Shown piece by piece: positions 24,199 to 34,444 of a DNA stretch of 47,555 nt; the stretch's first letter is position 1; each line of letters opens with the position of its first letter. This DNA is from Bacteroidota bacterium (GTDB lineage: Bacteria; Bacteroidota; Bacteroidia; Chitinophagales; Chitinophagaceae): NCBI GenBank assembly GCA_947448725.1, contig CANFOM010000019.1, positions 1-47,555 of the forward strand, read 5' to 3'. A program made the translations under genes and the position numbers. Under the pieces are notes generated by a model. The model was given only the letters and a program-made list of their open reading frames with translations, did no database searches and was not told the DNA's origin.

Positions 24199-25350
24199 CT
24201 ATAAATATTTCTTTAATTGATTGGCTCTTAATGCTGTTATAATACCAAGACTACTCACTATTAAAAAAGCCCATCTTAAACCAATGGCTTGAGATAAAAA
24301 TCCAATGATGGGTGGTCCAATTAAAAATCCAAAAAAGCCAACCGAAGAAACAGAGGCAAGCGCAATACTTACTTTACTTGGCTCTGTGGTTCTGCCCACT
24401 GTGCCATAAATAGTTGGGATAACAGAGGAAACGCCAAATCCCACCAACATAAAACCAATAGAACTAACTATTAAATGTGGATAGGAAGTAGCCACTAGTA
24501 AACCCAATGTTACTACTAAGCCACTTAATACCAATTGTTTTCTGGCGCCCCAATAATTAATTAAATTATCAGAAAACATTCTGCCGGTGGTCATGCAAGC
24601 CATAAAAGATATATAGCCAGTAGTTCTCCATTGATTAGAAACTTTTACAACATCCTGAAAGTATACGCCACTCCAATCAAACATCATTCCTTCACATATC
24701 ATATTGCTAAAAGCAATCAATCCAAACTGCCACATCAAAGGACTAGGTTTATTCCAAATTTTAGAGACATGATCCTTATTCATCTCCCCTGTCAAAAGAT
24801 AGGCATGTCCAAAAAATAAAAATACCCAGCCAGCCATCGCTACAACCACAAATTGCTGCAAAGGAGAAATGGAATGTGCTACAAAAAAGCCTCCTAATAA
24901 TCCTCCCGAAAAACCAGCCAAACTCCAAAAGCCATGAAACCTGGATGTAATACTTTTCTCGAATAATTTAGACAAGGCTGCAGCTTGTGTATTGATGGAT
25001 ACATTAAACATATTTCCAGCCAATCCAAATAAAAATAAAACTAGGGCTAATAAGGTAGTGGTATGTGCAAAACCCAAGGCAACTAAAGTCAAAGGATATA
25101 GTAAAGAAGCGATAATGATAATTTTTTTACTTCCATGCTTTGCAGTCAAACTACCGGAAATAGGTATACCTACAAAAGAGCCAATGGGAAGGAAAAATAA
25201 GATGCCCCCAAATTGACCATCGCTTAAGCCTAATTGCATTTTAATATCTGGAATACGGCTAGCCCAACTAGCAAAACAAATACCTGTTAGAAAGAAAAAA
25301 CCTGATAAAACAACACGTCTAGCGGTAAGGGATTTAGTACTGGCGTTCAT
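24199..25350 (-). CDS. MFS transporter (FucP/YbjJ-like)
   Basis: From the ATG at 25350 (MNASTKSLTARRVVL) this is a 383-residue major facilitator with about twelve membrane helices. The first helix contains LSGFFFLTGICFASWASRIPDIK, followed by the loop motif GSLTAKHGSKKI between helices 2 and 3. The second half begins after the central loop NKDHVSKIWNKPS. The ASRIPDIK and LGLSDGQFGGILFF pattern resembles the YbjJ/inner-membrane branch of MFS whose substrates are mostly unknown. An extension to 25395 would overlap the aspS promoter and is not needed. It is divergent from aspS and convergent with the small membrane protein. Confidence 0.88.
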   Translation of the reverse strand: MNASTKSLTARRVVLSGFFFLTGICFASWASRIPDIKMQLGLSDGQFGGILFFLPIGSFVGIPISGSLTAKHGSKKIIIIASLLYPLTLVALGFAHTTTLLALVLFLFGLAGNMFNVSINTQAAALSKLFEKSITSRFHGFWSLAGFSGGLLGGFFVAHSISPLQQFVVVAMAGWVFLFFGHAYLLTGEMNKDHVSKIWNKPSPLMWQFGLIAFSNMICEGMMFDWSGVYFQDVVKVSNQWRTTGYISFMACMTTGRMFSDNLINYWGARKQLVLSGLVVTLGLLVATSYPHLIVSSIGFMLVGFGVSSVIPTIYGTVGRTTEPSKVSIALASVSSVGFFGFLIGPPIIGFLSQAIGLRWAFLIVSSLGIITALRANQLKKYL

Positions 25351-25383
25351 AGCGCAAAGATGGGGTTTTTCTAGGAATTGGGC

Positions 25384-25391
25384 TATATTTG
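25384..25391 (+). promoter_or_regulatory. -7 box of the aspS promoter
   Basis: TATATTTG matches TAnnTTTG 28 bases before the aspS ATG at 25420. It supports that ATG over an in-frame start at 25378, which would lie upstream of transcription. Confidence 0.5.
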
Positions 25392-25419
25392 CCACCGAAA
25401 CCTATTTCAATATTATCGT

Positions 25420-27246
25420 ATGTACAGAACGCACCATTGTGGAGAATTAAATATTCAATTTGTAGAACAAAATGTGACACTAGCCGGATGGGTGCAAACC
25501 ATTCGTAAGTTTGGTGCAATTACTTTTATTGATTTAAGAGATCGTTATGGTATTACCCAATTATTAATGGGGGAAGAATTACAAGCGCAATTAGAAGTAC
25601 AACCTTTGGGCCGTGAATTTGTGTTACAAGTAAAAGGAACAGTGATTGAGCGTTCAAGTAAAAATGCGAATATCCCTACGGGTGAAATTGAAATAAAAGT
25701 AACTGAATATAAAATACTCAATGCCTCTATAGTACCTCCTTTTACTATTCAAGATGACACCGATGGCGGAGATGATATTAGAATGAAATATCGTTTCTTA
25801 GATTTAAGAAGAAACGCAGTTAAAAAGAATATTGAATTAAGGTATAGTGTAAATCGTGCAACCCGAAATTATTTGCATGAAAAAGGATTTATGGATATTG
25901 AAACTCCTTTTTTAATCAAGTCCACCCCCGAAGGTGCGCGTGATTTTGTGGTACCCAGCAGAATGAATGCAGGTGAATTTTATGCGTTACCACAATCTCC
26001 TCAAACCTTTAAACAATTATTAATGGTTAGTGGTTATGACCGCTACTACCAAATCGTAAAATGTTTCAGAGATGAGGATTTAAGAGCCGATAGACAACCC
26101 GAGTTTACACAAATAGATTGCGAGATGAGCTTTGTGGAGCAAGAAGACATTTTAAACATGTTTGAAGGATTAATCAAGAGCATTTTTAAAGACGTAAAAA
26201 ATATTGATTACACCGAGACCGTTCAAAGAATGACCTGGGAAGATGCCATGTGGAATTACGGAAATGACAAGCCCGATATTCGTTTTGGAATGGATTTGTG
26301 CAATTTAAAAAAGCCTTCCCATGTATTTTCTGATAAGAAGGATCAAGCTGCTTTAATCAATGGCGTTGACTTTAAAGTATTTGATGAAGCCGAAACGGTT
26401 ATTGCCATTGCAGTACCTGGTTGCAGTGAATATTCTCGTAAACAAACCGACGAACTCACCGAGTGGGTTAAGCGTCCTCAAATAGGCATGAAGGGAATGG
26501 TATTTATCAAATGTAATACCGACGGCACTTATAAAAGTAGTGTAGATAAATTTTACTCAGAAGAAAAATTAAAAGCTATAGCAGTTGCTGCAAATGCAAA
26601 AGCAGGTGACTTAATTTTACTTTTAGCAGGTGCGGAAGAAAGAACAAGAAAAGCAGTGAGTGAATTAAGATTAGAATTAGGCAAACAATTAGGTTTTAGA
26701 AAAGAAACTGAATTTAAGTTGTTATGGGTATTAGACTTCCCATTATTTGAATATGACGAAGAAGGCAATCGTTGGGTAGCAAGGCATCATCCATTTACTT
26801 CACCTAAACCAGACCATATAGAGGTGATGATTAACAATGCCCCCGAAATTAAAGACGCTGCTAAATATTTAGAGCATCCCTATGCAGGTATTAAAGCCAA
26901 CGCCTACGACATGGTATTAAATGGCAATGAAATTGGAGGTGGATCTATCAGAATTTTCCAACGTGCATTGCAAGAAAAAATGTTCGCTGCTTTAGGAATG
27001 AGTCCAGAAGAGGCACAACATAAATTTGGATTTTTATTAGGCGCTTTTGAATATGGCGCTCCTCCACATGGTGGTATTGCATTTGGCTTTGATAGATTGT
27101 GTGCTTTATTAGGTGGCAGTGAAAGTATCAGAGACTTTATCGCCTTCCCTAAAAATAACAGTGGCCGTGATGTAATGTTAGATGCACCAAGTACTATTGA
27201 CGCGAAGCAATTTGAAGAATTGCATATCAAATTAAACTTGAAATAA
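25420..27246 (+). CDS. aspS: Aspartate-tRNA ligase
   Basis: AspS charges tRNA-Asp (and tRNA-Asn in organisms with the amidotransferase route). The 608-residue class II synthetase has bacterial architecture. The N-terminal OB-fold anticodon domain ([11 protein letters not shown] to about residue 110) is followed by motif 2 [18 protein letters not shown]. The bacterial GAD insertion (about 285-425, with [24 protein letters not shown]) comes next, and then the C-terminal catalytic part with PFTSPK and motif 3 [16 protein letters not shown]. The start at 25420 gives the conserved [10 protein letters not shown], 14 codons shorter than the open frame. It is followed within 28 bases by a small membrane protein gene. 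Confidence 0.96.
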   Translation: MYRTHHCGELNIQFVEQNVTLAGWVQTIRKFGAITFIDLRDRYGITQLLMGEELQAQLEVQPLGREFVLQVKGTVIERSSKNANIPTGEIEIKVTEYKILNASIVPPFTIQDDTDGGDDIRMKYRFLDLRRNAVKKNIELRYSVNRATRNYLHEKGFMDIETPFLIKSTPEGARDFVVPSRMNAGEFYALPQSPQTFKQLLMVSGYDRYYQIVKCFRDEDLRADRQPEFTQIDCEMSFVEQEDILNMFEGLIKSIFKDVKNIDYTETVQRMTWEDAMWNYGNDKPDIRFGMDLCNLKKPSHVFSDKKDQAALINGVDFKVFDEAETVIAIAVPGCSEYSRKQTDELTEWVKRPQIGMKGMVFIKCNTDGTYKSSVDKFYSEEKLKAIAVAANAKAGDLILLLAGAEERTRKAVSELRLELGKQLGFRKETEFKLLWVLDFPLFEYDEEGNRWVARHHPFTSPKPDHIEVMINNAPEIKDAAKYLEHPYAGIKANAYDMVLNGNEIGGGSIRIFQRALQEKMFAALGMSPEEAQHKFGFLLGAFEYGAPPHGGIAFGFDRLCALLGGSESIRDFIAFPKNNSGRDVMLDAPSTIDAKQFEELHIKLNLK

Positions 27247-27274
27247 ACCAATACCTACCAACTCTTTATAATCA

Positions 27275-27778
27275 ATGCCTCAAAATTTAAAATTATATAC
27301 GGTACTTACTTATATATTAATTCCCATTGCCTTATTTTTTGGGTTTTTGGATGTACTTATTTTATTTTCCTCATTGGCTAATCCGAGTGCGTTAATCATG
27401 GTATTTATAATAGCCTGCTTAGTGATTTATACTTTTTCTAGTTATAAATTTTTAAAGATGGGCTTAGAAAGAGAAATAGTTCAAACTTTAAAACTGAAAG
27501 ATTGGATTAAAGTAAACGCCTATGTGAGCTTTTTTTTATGTAGCTTATTTTTCGTCAATTCTATTAGTGTGCTAGTTTCCACCAATGCTGTTTTACTTAA
27601 ATTTATAGACGAGTTTTTACAACAGCAGCCTAATATGCCCAAAGAAATAACCAATGCCTTCGTATTATCAATACTGAAAGCAGTTTCGGTATTGCTATTA
27701 ATAACTGGAATTGTTGGAATTGTTCATATACGAACTACCTTACGTTTGGTCAAACAGAATGCCCATTTATTTGAATAA
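27275..27778 (+). CDS. Membrane protein of unknown function
   Basis: The 167-residue product has four predicted membrane helices: residues about 8-32 (TVLTYILIPIALFFGFLDVLILF), 38-56 (ALIMVFIIACLVIYTF), 82-105 (VNAYVSFFLCSLFFVNSISVL) and 132-155 (SILKAVSVLLLITGIVGIVH). A short basic cytoplasmic loop (KFLKMGLEREIVQTLKLKDW) separates the two hairpins. No conserved domain is recognised. It follows aspS by 28 bases and precedes rarA by 31 bases on the same strand, so it may be carried on the aspS transcript. Confidence 0.7.
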   Translation: MPQNLKLYTVLTYILIPIALFFGFLDVLILFSSLANPSALIMVFIIACLVIYTFSSYKFLKMGLEREIVQTLKLKDWIKVNAYVSFFLCSLFFVNSISVLVSTNAVLLKFIDEFLQQQPNMPKEITNAFVLSILKAVSVLLLITGIVGIVHIRTTLRLVKQNAHLFE

Positions 27779-27809
27779 AATGGGTTTAAGATTTTGTATC
27801 TTTAACTAG

Positions 27810-29090
27810 ATGAAAACTTCAATCCCTTTAGCTGAAAGATTACGTCCACAAACCCTTGCTGATTTAGTGGGGCAAGAGCACCTATCAAGCCAAGACAGTG
27901 TCTTGCAAAAAGCCATTGCCAAAGGGAAAGTGCCTTCCATGATTTTATGGGGCCCGCCAGGGGTGGGCAAAACTACCCTAGCCAATATTATAGCCACCAC
28001 TTTTAATAGCGCCTATTATCAATTAAGTGCGATTAGTAGTGGCGTGAAAGAATTAAGAGAAGTCATTGAAGAAGCTAAATCAAAAACCAGTGCTATTTTA
28101 TTTATAGATGAGATACATCGATTTAACAAAGGACAACAAGATGCTTTATTAGGGGCCGTAGAAAAAGGAACCATTACTTTGATTGGCGCCACCACCGAAA
28201 ATCCAAGCTTTGAAGTTAATAGCGCCTTGCTAAGCAGGTGCCAAGTATTCATATTAAAAGCCTTGGATGAAAAAGCTTTATTGAAATTAGTGGATCAAGC
28301 TATTTCAAAAGATGCTTTATTTAAAGGACAATCGATTGAATTAAAAGAAACAGAAGCACTATTACAATTGTCGGGTGGCGATGGACGAAAATTATTGAAT
28401 TTATTAGAATTGTCGGTGGAAGCATTAATTGATATTGAAAAAACAGGTAAGCCTTTAATAATTACCAATGATTGGGTAATGGAAGTAGCCCAAACCCATA
28501 TTGCTTTATATGATAAAAATGGAGAGCAACATTATGATATTATTTCTGCCTTTATTAAAAGTATGCGAGGTTCTGATCCCAACGGTGCTGTGTATTGGTT
28601 GTCGAGAATGATTGCAGGTGGGGAAGATGTAAAATTTATCGCTCGACGTATGCTAATTTTTTCGAGCGAAGACATTGGCAATGCCAACCCTAATGCTTTT
28701 TTATTGGCCAACGCCTGTTTTGATGCGGTAAATAAAATTGGATACCCCGAAAGCAGAATTATTTTAGCTCAATGTGCCATTTATTTAGCAAGTTCTCCAA
28801 AAAGCAATGCCGCCATCGAATCTATTGATCATTCATTGGCATTGGTCAATCAAACAGGCAATTTGCCCGTACCCTTGCACCTGCGCAATGCCCCTACCAA
28901 ATTGATGAAAGATTTATCCTATGGGAAGGACTATCAATATTCACATAAAGGTGAAAATAATTTCATTGAACAAGAGTACTTGCCTGATGCCATCAAAAAT
29001 ACCACTCTGTATCAACCGCAAAAAAATTCCAGAGAGCAAGAAATAAGAAAATTTCTACAAGAAAGATGGAAAGGTAAATATGGATATTAA
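27810..29090 (+). CDS. rarA: Replication-associated recombination protein A (RarA/MgsA AAA ATPase)
   Basis: RarA is a clamp-loader-like AAA+ ATPase that acts at stalled replication forks. The 426-residue protein has LAERLRPQTLADLVGQEHL at the start (7-25), Walker A WGPPGVGKTTLAN, Walker B AILFIDEIHRFNKGQQDALL, sensor 1 IGATTENPSFEVNSALLSRCQVF, sensor 2 GDGRKLLNLLE and the family C-terminal part with HYDIISAFIKSMRGSDPNGAVYW and the tetramerisation region. It starts at ATG 27810. A near-consensus TATCTTTA at 27797-27804 could be a promoter, but co-transcription with the upstream membrane protein is also possible. The GNAT gene follows after 20 bases. Confidence 0.95.
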   Translation: MKTSIPLAERLRPQTLADLVGQEHLSSQDSVLQKAIAKGKVPSMILWGPPGVGKTTLANIIATTFNSAYYQLSAISSGVKELREVIEEAKSKTSAILFIDEIHRFNKGQQDALLGAVEKGTITLIGATTENPSFEVNSALLSRCQVFILKALDEKALLKLVDQAISKDALFKGQSIELKETEALLQLSGGDGRKLLNLLELSVEALIDIEKTGKPLIITNDWVMEVAQTHIALYDKNGEQHYDIISAFIKSMRGSDPNGAVYWLSRMIAGGEDVKFIARRMLIFSSEDIGNANPNAFLLANACFDAVNKIGYPESRIILAQCAIYLASSPKSNAAIESIDHSLALVNQTGNLPVPLHLRNAPTKLMKDLSYGKDYQYSHKGENNFIEQEYLPDAIKNTTLYQPQKNSREQEIRKFLQERWKGKYGY

Positions 29091-29098
29091 ATTATCCC

Positions 29099-29106
29099 TA
29101 TTTTTG
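29099..29106 (+). promoter_or_regulatory. -7 box close to the GNAT gene start
   Basis: TATTTTTG matches TAnnTTTG only four bases before the ATG at 29111, which would give a leaderless or near-leaderless mRNA. The gene may instead be read from rarA, whose stop is 20 bases upstream. Confidence 0.3.
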
Positions 29107-29110
29107 TCCC

Positions 29111-29578
29111 ATGAGCACCAACCATACCATTCAATGGGTCACTAAATCCTTTGCCGATCTTTCCAATATTGAGCTATATACAATGTTAAGACTAAGAAGC
29201 GAAGTGTTCGTGGTAGAACAAAATTGTGTTTATCTAGACATCGACAAAAATGACCTAGAAGCGCATCACACTTTAGGTTGGATAGGCAATGAACTAGCAG
29301 CAACCACCCGACTATTTGATAAAAATATCATGTACGATGGCTATCAAAGTATAGGAAGGGTATTAACCGCTCCAAAATACAGACGAACAGGTGCTGGAAA
29401 AGAATTAATGAACTATTCTATTAAAGAATGTGAAAGATTATTTGGCAAAGGCCCAATCAAAATAGGCGCTCAATTTTATTTGAAAAAATTTTACAGTGAA
29501 TTAGGTTTTGAGCAAACAGGAGAAATCTATTTAGAAGATGGGATCGATCATATTCCTATGATAAGAGCAGCGAAATAA
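29111..29578 (+). CDS. elaA: GNAT family N-acetyltransferase (ElaA-like)
   Basis: The 155-residue protein matches the ElaA subgroup of GNAT acetyltransferases. ELYTMLRLRSEVFVVEQNCVYLDID (about 21-45) is the ElaA signature, followed by AATTRLF and the acetyl-CoA pyrophosphate-binding stretch SIGRVLTAPKYRRTGAGKELM, then GAQFYLKKFYSELGFEQTGE near the C-terminus. The substrate of ElaA proteins is not established. It lies 20 bases after rarA on the same strand and ends 12 bases from the uvrA stop (convergent). Confidence 0.88.
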   Translation: MSTNHTIQWVTKSFADLSNIELYTMLRLRSEVFVVEQNCVYLDIDKNDLEAHHTLGWIGNELAATTRLFDKNIMYDGYQSIGRVLTAPKYRRTGAGKELMNYSIKECERLFGKGPIKIGAQFYLKKFYSELGFEQTGEIYLEDGIDHIPMIRAAK

Positions 29579-29590
29579 AATACAAAAAAC

Positions 29591-32428
29591 TTATTTCATT
29601 TCTAACGCCAAAAACTTCGCAGTATGCGTGGTTGATTTTTTAACCATTTCTTCGGGTGTACCTTCAAATTGAATTAGACCACCTCCATTTCCACCTTCTG
29701 GACCAAGATCAATAATATGATCTGCCACTTTAATTACATCCATATTGTGTTCAATAACCAGTACAGTATTGCCTCTATCTACCAATCTATTCAACACCCC
29801 TATCAATAATTGAATGTCCTGAAAATGCAATCCTGTAGTAGGTTCATCTAAAATATAAAATGTTTTTCCAGTATCTTTTTTACCTAACTCCGTGGCCAAC
29901 TTTACACGCTGTGCTTCTCCACCACTTAAGGTAACTGCCGATTGTCCTAAAGTAATATATCCCAAGCCTACTTCATTCAGCACTTTTAATTTTCTATAAA
30001 TAAAAGGAACGGCTTGAAAAAATTCACAAGCTTCTTCCACGGTCATATTTAATACATCACTTATCGATTTTCCTTTGTACCTAATTTCTAAAGTTTCTCG
30101 ATTGTATCTTTTTCCACCACATTTTTCACAGTGTACATATACATCAGGTAAAAAATTCATTTCAATCACACGCATGCCACCTCCTTCACATACTTCGCAA
30201 CGACCACTTTTAACATTAAAAGAAAACCTTCCTGCTTGATAACCTCTAATTTTTGCTTCCGGCACTGATGCAAACAAAGTTCTAATGTCGGTAAAGAAAC
30301 CGCAATAAGTTGCAGGATTGCTTCTTGGGGTTCTGCCTATTGGTGATTGATCAATCTCAATGACTTTGTCAATATTTTCCAACCCCGTCACTTTTGAATA
30401 ATCCATGGGCTTAGTCTTGCTATGGTAACAAAACTGCGATAAAATAGGATACAAGGTTTCATTAATTAAAGTAGACTTTCCACTACCACTTACGCCAGTG
30501 ACCACGGTAAAAGTGCCTAAAGGAAAATTACAGTTTACTTTTTGCAAGGTATTTCCTGTGGCGCCTTTAATGCTTATCGTTAGTCCATTGCCTTTCCTTC
30601 TTTCAGTAGGCACTTCAATTTTTTTCTTGCCTGCTAAAAATAAAGCCGTATCCGATTTTAATTTAATAATTTCTTGCGGTGTGCCTTGTGCTACAATATG
30701 ACCTCCATGTATACCAGCTCTTGGCCCAATGTCTACTAAATAATCGGCAGCCATCATAATATCTTTATCGTGTTCAACGACTAAAACCGTATTGCCAATA
30801 TCTCTTAATTGTTTAAGGGCAGTGATTAATCTTTGATTGTCTCTTTGATGCAAACCAATAGAAGGCTCGTCTAATATATAAGTAATGCCTTGCAATTGAG
30901 AACCAATTTGAGTGGCCAAACGAATTCTTTGCGACTCACCACCACTCAATGATTTAGAAGGGCGACTTAAGGACAAATAAGACAAACCCACATTCATTAA
31001 AAAAGAAATACGATCATCAATTTCTTTTAAAATACCCGCCGCTATTAGCGTGTCTTTTTTATCCAATTGAGCAGGTAGTTTTTTAAACCAATTTTGCAAG
31101 TCATCCAAATGCATGTCGTTTAAAGCGGCAATATTTTTTTCATTCACTTTAAACCATAAACTTTCTTTTCTTAACCTAGCTCCTTCACAAACTGGGCAGG
31201 TATTTAATTCCATATAGCCTTCTACCCAAGCCTTTAAATGATCGGTGCTTTGAGAGGAAGTAAACCACCTTTTCATCATGGGTACAATACCTTCATAACT
31301 ACCCGTATACTCATTGGGAATATTTTCATCGTTCAAATCCATATCCAAAGTGGAAGAAATATTTTTATCTCCAAATAAAATTAAGTCAAGCTGTTCTTTG
31401 CTTAGTTCATTGATGGCTTTGTCTAAGCTTATTTTATGCTTTCTTGCAAATAGTTTTATTTGATTAAACACACTCGCCTCTCTAGCTTCTCCTAAAGGAT
31501 GAATCGCCCCTTCCTTAACACTCAAGGAATGATCCTGTAATAATAAACTCATATCAATAGCGTACACATTGCCTAATCCTTTGCAGTTAGGGCAAGCACC
31601 ATAAGGGGAGTTGAAAGAAAAACTATTGGGCGAAGGTTCTTCATAACTTAATCCGGTAGCCACACACATTAATTGTTTTGAATATTGAACCAGTTTTGTT
31701 TTGCCTTCTTCCAAAACAAAAAGTAAATCCTTTCCCATTTTCAAACATTGAGCAATGCTATCACCTAATCTCAGTTTCATCGCATCCGTCACCGGTAAAC
31801 GATCAACCACAATTTCAATATCATGAATTTTATAACGATCTACTTGATATTTAGGTTTTAATTCTATAATTTCTCCATCTACCCTCGCTTTTACAAAACC
31901 CTTTTTTCTAATTTCTTCAAATAACTCTCGGTAATGCCCTTTACGTCCGCGCACCACTGGCGCCAATAAGTTTATTTTCTTATCCTTAAACTGTGCAAAA
32001 ATATTTTGTACAATTTCCGCCTCAGAAAATTTAACCATGGGTTTGCCTGTATTATAACTATAGGCTTTGCCAATACGGGCATATAATAATCTTAAAAAGT
32101 CATACAATTCCGTAACCGTACCAACGGTCGATCTTGGATTTTTATTGGTGGTTTTTTGTTCTATAGCAATAACGGGAGATAAGCCTGTAATTTGGTCTAC
32201 ATCGGGACGCTCCATTTCGCCCATAAACTGCCTAGCATAAGCGCTAAAACTTTCCATATAGCGGCGCTGACCCTCATTGTATAGGGTGTCAAAAGCCAAG
32301 GAGGACTTCCCACTTCCACTTACCCCTGTAAAAACCACCAGCTGATTTTTAGGAATAACAATGTCGAAATTTTTCAAGTTGTGCTCTCTAGCACCAATTA
32401 CGGTAATATGTTCTTTTATTTGGCTCAT
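29591..32428 (-). CDS. uvrA: Excinuclease ABC subunit A
   Basis: UvrA recognises DNA lesions with UvrB in nucleotide excision repair. The 945-residue protein has two ABC modules: Walker A GVSGSGKSSLAFDTL (about 35-49) and GVSGSGKSTLINETL (about 645), and signatures LSGGESQRIRLATQIG and LSGGEAQRVKLATELG. Zinc-binding clusters are present: CPNCKGLG (first), CPVCEGAR, and CEVCEGGGMRVIEMNFLPDV with CEKCGGKRY. The glycine-rich C-terminal GPEGGNGGG is also typical. It starts at ATG 32428 (MSQIKEHITVIGAREHNLKN). It is divergent from the PAP2 gene with 95 bases between, and convergent with the GNAT gene. Confidence 0.97.
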   Translation of the reverse strand: MSQIKEHITVIGAREHNLKNFDIVIPKNQLVVFTGVSGSGKSSLAFDTLYNEGQRRYMESFSAYARQFMGEMERPDVDQITGLSPVIAIEQKTTNKNPRSTVGTVTELYDFLRLLYARIGKAYSYNTGKPMVKFSEAEIVQNIFAQFKDKKINLLAPVVRGRKGHYRELFEEIRKKGFVKARVDGEIIELKPKYQVDRYKIHDIEIVVDRLPVTDAMKLRLGDSIAQCLKMGKDLLFVLEEGKTKLVQYSKQLMCVATGLSYEEPSPNSFSFNSPYGACPNCKGLGNVYAIDMSLLLQDHSLSVKEGAIHPLGEAREASVFNQIKLFARKHKISLDKAINELSKEQLDLILFGDKNISSTLDMDLNDENIPNEYTGSYEGIVPMMKRWFTSSQSTDHLKAWVEGYMELNTCPVCEGARLRKESLWFKVNEKNIAALNDMHLDDLQNWFKKLPAQLDKKDTLIAAGILKEIDDRISFLMNVGLSYLSLSRPSKSLSGGESQRIRLATQIGSQLQGITYILDEPSIGLHQRDNQRLITALKQLRDIGNTVLVVEHDKDIMMAADYLVDIGPRAGIHGGHIVAQGTPQEIIKLKSDTALFLAGKKKIEVPTERRKGNGLTISIKGATGNTLQKVNCNFPLGTFTVVTGVSGSGKSTLINETLYPILSQFCYHSKTKPMDYSKVTGLENIDKVIEIDQSPIGRTPRSNPATYCGFFTDIRTLFASVPEAKIRGYQAGRFSFNVKSGRCEVCEGGGMRVIEMNFLPDVYVHCEKCGGKRYNRETLEIRYKGKSISDVLNMTVEEACEFFQAVPFIYRKLKVLNEVGLGYITLGQSAVTLSGGEAQRVKLATELGKKDTGKTFYILDEPTTGLHFQDIQLLIGVLNRLVDRGNTVLVIEHNMDVIKVADHIIDLGPEGGNGGGLIQFEGTPEEMVKKSTTHTAKFLALEMK

Positions 32429-32463
32429 GTGAGGGGTTAAAGTTATAACAACCTTTTAAATAA

Positions 32464-32500
32464 TTTGTTGACTACGCAGAATAAACATTTAGTAAATTTG
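32464..32500 (+). promoter_or_regulatory. Promoter of the PAP2 phosphatase gene
   Basis: TTTGTTG (32464-32470), a gap of 22 bases and TAAATTTG (32493-32500) form a strong Bacteroidota -33/-7 pair. The leader before ATG 32524 is under 20 bases. The layout matches the promoter of the GSIII gene. Confidence 0.65.
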
Positions 32501-32523
32501 CACATTAATACGTCTTTTTAACC

Positions 32524-33150
32524 ATGCCTATTTTTGAAAGCAAAAAGTCGCCTTTTATCTTGGCCCAATTGGGCTCGATAGGCTTAGCTATGTTGATTTT
32601 TATATTTAGCTTGCTAGTAGGCCGAGATACTGTTTTTTTAGCATGGAATGCAGATTTAGGGCCATTGGCCGATCAATTTTTTAGTTTTATTACCAATTTA
32701 GCAGAAGGCTGGATTTGGATTCCTTATTTACTCATCGTATTTGGATGGTATAAAAAAGATCTAGTATTTATACTACTCAGCTTTCTAAGTTCTACCCTTC
32801 TAACACAATTGCCTAAAAATTATATTTGGCCCAATGTAAACAGACCTATTGCCAGCGGTATTGAAGTTTCTAAAATTCATACGGTAGCTGGTGTAGAAGT
32901 GCACACTTATAATAGTTTTCCTTCGGGACATACCGCCACTGCCTTTGTTTTATTCTTTTTAACCGTTTATTTTTTCCCTAATAAAAAAGTATTTTGGATG
33001 GGAGCTGCTTATGCGATTTTATGTGGTTATTCCAGAATTTACCTAGGGCAACACTTTCCTATTGATGTGGCTGGAGGAATCATTGCTGCCATTTTAAGTT
33101 TTCAACTAAGTATTTGGATAAGGGGGAAAATTAATTCGACTACTTTTTAA
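32524..33150 (+). CDS. PAP2-superfamily membrane phosphatase
   Basis: The 208-residue integral membrane protein has about six helices and the three phosphatase motifs: a KX8RP form of the first (KNYIWPNVNRP, about 98-108), PSGH in FPSGHTATAF (about 136-145) and SRX5HX3D in SRIYLGQHFPIDVAGG (about 172-187). PAP2 enzymes remove phosphate from lipids such as phosphatidate, phosphatidylglycerophosphate, undecaprenyl diphosphate or lipid A. Which applies here is not visible. It starts at ATG 32524 with its own promoter. The exported phosphodiesterase follows 36 bases later on the same strand, and both could act on phosphate esters at the envelope. Confidence 0.9.
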   Translation: MPIFESKKSPFILAQLGSIGLAMLIFIFSLLVGRDTVFLAWNADLGPLADQFFSFITNLAEGWIWIPYLLIVFGWYKKDLVFILLSFLSSTLLTQLPKNYIWPNVNRPIASGIEVSKIHTVAGVEVHTYNSFPSGHTATAFVLFFLTVYFFPNKKVFWMGAAYAILCGYSRIYLGQHFPIDVAGGIIAAILSFQLSIWIRGKINSTTF

Positions 33151-33186
33151 TATTTTTTCAAAACAGATTGCTCAACCCGCTTTTTT

Positions 33187-34440
33187 ATGATTAACAAATT
33201 ATTATTTATCTTTTGTATTTGCATTGGAATTAGTTCCTATGCACAAGACACCACCCAACAAATTATACAAGGCAGAAAAAATAGTGCCAACCAAATAAAT
33301 AAGCCTTATGTTATTCTTATTTCTGCAGATGGATTTAGGGCCGATTTTACCGAACTCTACGATGCCAAAAATTTAAAAGCGCTTTCAAAAAATGGGGTAA
33401 GAGCGAATTATATGACCCCTTCCTATCCATCGGTAACTTTTCCAAACCATTATAGCATTGTTACAGGATTATACCCTTCACACCATGGACTAGTGGACAA
33501 TAGTTATATTGATCTTCCTACTGGCGCTTTTTACAATATGGGCAATAAAAAAATGGTGGCGGAAGGAAAATGGTATGGAGGAACCCCCTTATGGGTTTTG
33601 GCAGAACAACAAAAAATGATTGCTGCCAGTTTTTTTTGGGTGGCATCAGAAGCAGACATACAAGGTATAAAACCTACCTATCATTACATCTATAATGAAA
33701 AAACAAATATTGGAACAAGGATTAAAGCAGTAAAAGAATGGTTAAGCTTGCCCGAAGAACTGCGCCCACACTTTATTACTTTTTATTTTCCTCAAGTAGA
33801 TCATGACGCTCATGAATATGGACCTAATGATATTCGAGTTGGCAATGCAGTACAATTTGTAGACAGTAGTATTAATGCATTACAAGAAGCTTTAGCCATT
33901 TTACACTTACCTATCAACTATGTATTTGTTTCCGATCATGGCATGGCGAAGGTTGATAATGTAAATACCCTACCTATTCCCAAAGCCATTGATACTGCCT
34001 ATTTTACAGTACCCTGGGGCGATGCACAACTACATTTATATGCAAAAGATAAATCTAAAATCGAAGCTACTTACAATGCACTTAAACAAGATACCAGCAT
34101 TACAGTTTATAAATTAGATGAAACTCCAAGCTATTGGCATTATGCAAGTACGGACGACTGGCATCATCGTTTAGGCGATTTAATAGTGGTGCCTCATTTC
34201 CCAAAAATCTTTAATTTATCTAAAAGTAAAACCTCATTAGGGAAGCATGGATTTGACAATCATTTTATAGAAATGCGCGCAAGCTTTATGGCATGGGGCC
34301 CTGCATTTAGAAATGGTTTAACCATTGACGGGTTTGAAAATGTAAATGTTTATCCGTTAATAGCTCATCTATTAGGCTTAAACTATGATGAAAAAAATAT
34401 TGATGGAAAATTAGAAGTACTAAAGCCTATTTTAAAATAA
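33187..34440 (+). CDS. Exported alkaline phosphatase family protein (NPP-type phosphodiesterase)
   Basis: The 417-residue protein has a signal peptide (MINKLLFIFCICIGISSYAQ, cleaved around residue 19-20). It is a member of the nucleotide pyrophosphatase/phosphodiesterase branch of the alkaline phosphatase superfamily. Metal and catalytic residues fit: Asp in LISADGFRADF, the Thr nucleophile in YPSVTFPNHYSIVTG, FPQVDHDAHEYGP, FVSDHGMA and KHGFDNHFIEMRA. The superfamily uses two zinc ions and cleaves phosphodiester or pyrophosphate bonds in the periplasm. It starts at ATG 33187, 36 bases behind the PAP2 gene, and ends at the bidirectional hairpin 34445-34467. Confidence 0.9.
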   Translation: MINKLLFIFCICIGISSYAQDTTQQIIQGRKNSANQINKPYVILISADGFRADFTELYDAKNLKALSKNGVRANYMTPSYPSVTFPNHYSIVTGLYPSHHGLVDNSYIDLPTGAFYNMGNKKMVAEGKWYGGTPLWVLAEQQKMIAASFFWVASEADIQGIKPTYHYIYNEKTNIGTRIKAVKEWLSLPEELRPHFITFYFPQVDHDAHEYGPNDIRVGNAVQFVDSSINALQEALAILHLPINYVFVSDHGMAKVDNVNTLPIPKAIDTAYFTVPWGDAQLHLYAKDKSKIEATYNALKQDTSITVYKLDETPSYWHYASTDDWHHRLGDLIVVPHFPKIFNLSKSKTSLGKHGFDNHFIEMRASFMAWGPAFRNGLTIDGFENVNVYPLIAHLLGLNYDEKNIDGKLEVLKPILK

Positions 34441-34444
34441 AAAA

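Noticed and set aside
25351..25419. Upstream extensions of aspS (to 25378) and of the MFS gene (to 25395)
   Set aside because: The extensions overlap each other and the aspS -7 box. The internal ATGs at 25420 and 25350 match family starts.
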